Source of the DNA: Gracilimonas sp031581265
GTDB lineage: Bacteria > Bacteroidota > Rhodothermia > Balneolales > Balneolaceae
DNA length: 64,000 bases
Direction: 5' to 3'
Assembly: GCF_031581265.1 (NCBI RefSeq)
Contig: NZ_JAVLBQ010000005.1
Location: 1 to 64,000, forward strand
The position numbers were made by a program, and so were the translations under genes. The notes under the pieces are model-generated. The model worked only from the letters and a program-made list of their open reading frames with translations, had not been told where the DNA came from and ran no database searches. Positions 63,363 to 64,000 of this stretch are shown here, in pieces; the first letter of the stretch is position 1; the number at the start of each line of letters is the position of its first letter.

Positions 63363-64000
63363 TTATTCTTTAGTAACAGGTTCAAGATCCTTGAAAGAAC
63401 TTAAGTTTGCAGCTTCAACGGCATTCTGATAATCAACCCAGTCTTCCGTAACGAATGTGTTGATCTTATCAACTGCATCATTAACCGCCTCTTCGGCTAA
63501 ACGCAACAAGTTACGTTCTCTTGCTCCGGGACCGTCATAGTCACCTCCCAAGTAACGGTTTACTGCATAAAGATGAGTTAGTACCGTTGGGTCAGGATCT
63601 CTGCCAGCTCCTTGTCCTTCAACTTGTTCACCGAACACCATTTCGAAGAGTTCATCTATTTTCTCCTGAGTTTGTTGGTGAGCTTCATGTAGATCTTCGA
63701 GCTCTTCCTTACTTCTTTCATCTGCTGATACAAGCTCAGAATTCACGTCCATGATTTCTTGTGCCCTTGCCAAATTTTTAGTTGCATCGGCGAGGTATTG
63801 ACTCAATTCTTCGACTTCTCCTTCAAGTTCATAAGTTGCACGAAGTGCACTTATAGGCATTTCAATTCTTGGATCGGTACGAACGGTGACATTAGTTGAA
63901 TCTGAATGGTCACCATAAGTGAATTTCACTTTATATGTTCCGGGCAGCACATCTCTTCCACCGGGCTCTGAGTTATTCCAGCTTCTTAAGGTTCGGCGTG
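63363..64000 (-). CDS. C-terminal part of a secreted VPS10/BNR-repeat protein (runs off the window)
   Basis: The frame is open to the window end, so only the last 212 codons are seen; the GTG at 63950 is not the start. It reads RSWNNSEPGGRDVLPGTYKVKF, then TVRTDPRIEMPISAL and a helical region (ELEDLHEAHQQTQEKIDELF), ending NRYLGGDYDGPGARERN and a short helix. This is the usual tail (PGxYxVxL and DPR) of Bacteroidota secreted proteins with VPS10/sortilin or YVTN/BNR-like propellers. The propeller itself lies outside. Confidence 0.65.
   Translation of the reverse strand, partial: RRTLRSWNNSEPGGRDVLPGTYKVKFTYGDHSDSTNVTVRTDPRIEMPISALRATYELEGEVEELSQYLADATKNLARAQEIMDVNSELVSADERSKEELEDLHEAHQQTQEKIDELFEMVFGEQVEGQGAGRDPDPTVLTHLYAVNRYLGGDYDGPGARERNLLRLAEEAVNDAVDKINTFVTEDWVDYQNAVEAANLSSFKDLEPVTKE

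Overview
The window looks like chromosomal DNA of a marine Bacteroidota-like bacterium, most probably the Balneolota/Rhodothermia branch (Balneola or Gracilimonas relatives). The reasons are moderate-to-low GC, almost no Shine-Dalgarno sites, many exported proteins with AQ-type signal peptides or lipoboxes, 6-bladed beta-propeller lipoproteins, and a large secreted protein ending in a NYPNPFNP-type T9SS sorting domain. The placement is inferred from protein style; no marker gene was compared.

Layout. 1-3.2 kb: repeat-rich leader, a CAT-anticodon tRNA, then a two-gene minus-strand operon (Mrr-like nuclease, SEFIR/TIR protein) that looks like a defence module, with three hairpins in its divergent upstream region. 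3.2-8.5 kb: a lipoprotein and a three-gene operon of exported amidohydrolase paralogues, of which only the middle one keeps the metal ligands. 8.9-14.3 kb: propeller lipoprotein, two tandem universal stress proteins, a DUF368 membrane protein coupled to Pcm. 14.5-20 kb: Lgt, two porins, a ZIP transporter, a barrel-like protein. 20-25.7 kb: a frameshifted MscS channel, a peroxiredoxin-like protein, a YgjP-type metalloprotease, an ECF sigma/anti-sigma/Spy-like stress module, RlmN. 25.8-29.8 kb: lepA, an unknown exported protein, lepB, then hisE.

29.9-38.6 kb is a decayed zone. A giant Ig-repeat/LamG/T9SS protein is split by two homopolymer frameshifts, its OmpA-like neighbour has an in-frame stop just after the signal peptide, and the gap beyond holds scraps of a T9SS C-terminus and of an AttH/CrtC-like gene. 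38.7-43.3 kb: intact AttH-like protein with an FtsX-type ABC transporter. 43.4-44.7 kb: a REP-associated tyrosine transposase gene between two long direct repeats that carry CAAGCG/CGCTTG palindromes. 44.8-52.8 kb: hisA, hisF, a DtxR-type regulator, a membrane SpoIIE/RsbU phosphatase, an NRDE protein, a lipoprotein and an NhaC-type antiporter. 52.9-57.7 kb: two M14 peptidase paralogues (first one apparently inactive) and a second propeller lipoprotein. 57.8-64 kb: gltX, a WbqC-like protein, a sodium:solute symporter preceded by a 42-residue one-TM protein, a sterol-desaturase-type hydroxylase, and the 3' end of a gene that leaves the window.

Themes: much of the window serves the envelope (Lgt, LepB, porins, barrels, lipoproteins, AttH-ABC, MscS, PopT-like DUF368). 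Catalytically degenerate paralogues twice sit beside an intact one (amidohydrolases, M14). The best candidates for something new are the SEFIR-Mrr pair with its hairpin array, and the RAYT/REP element.
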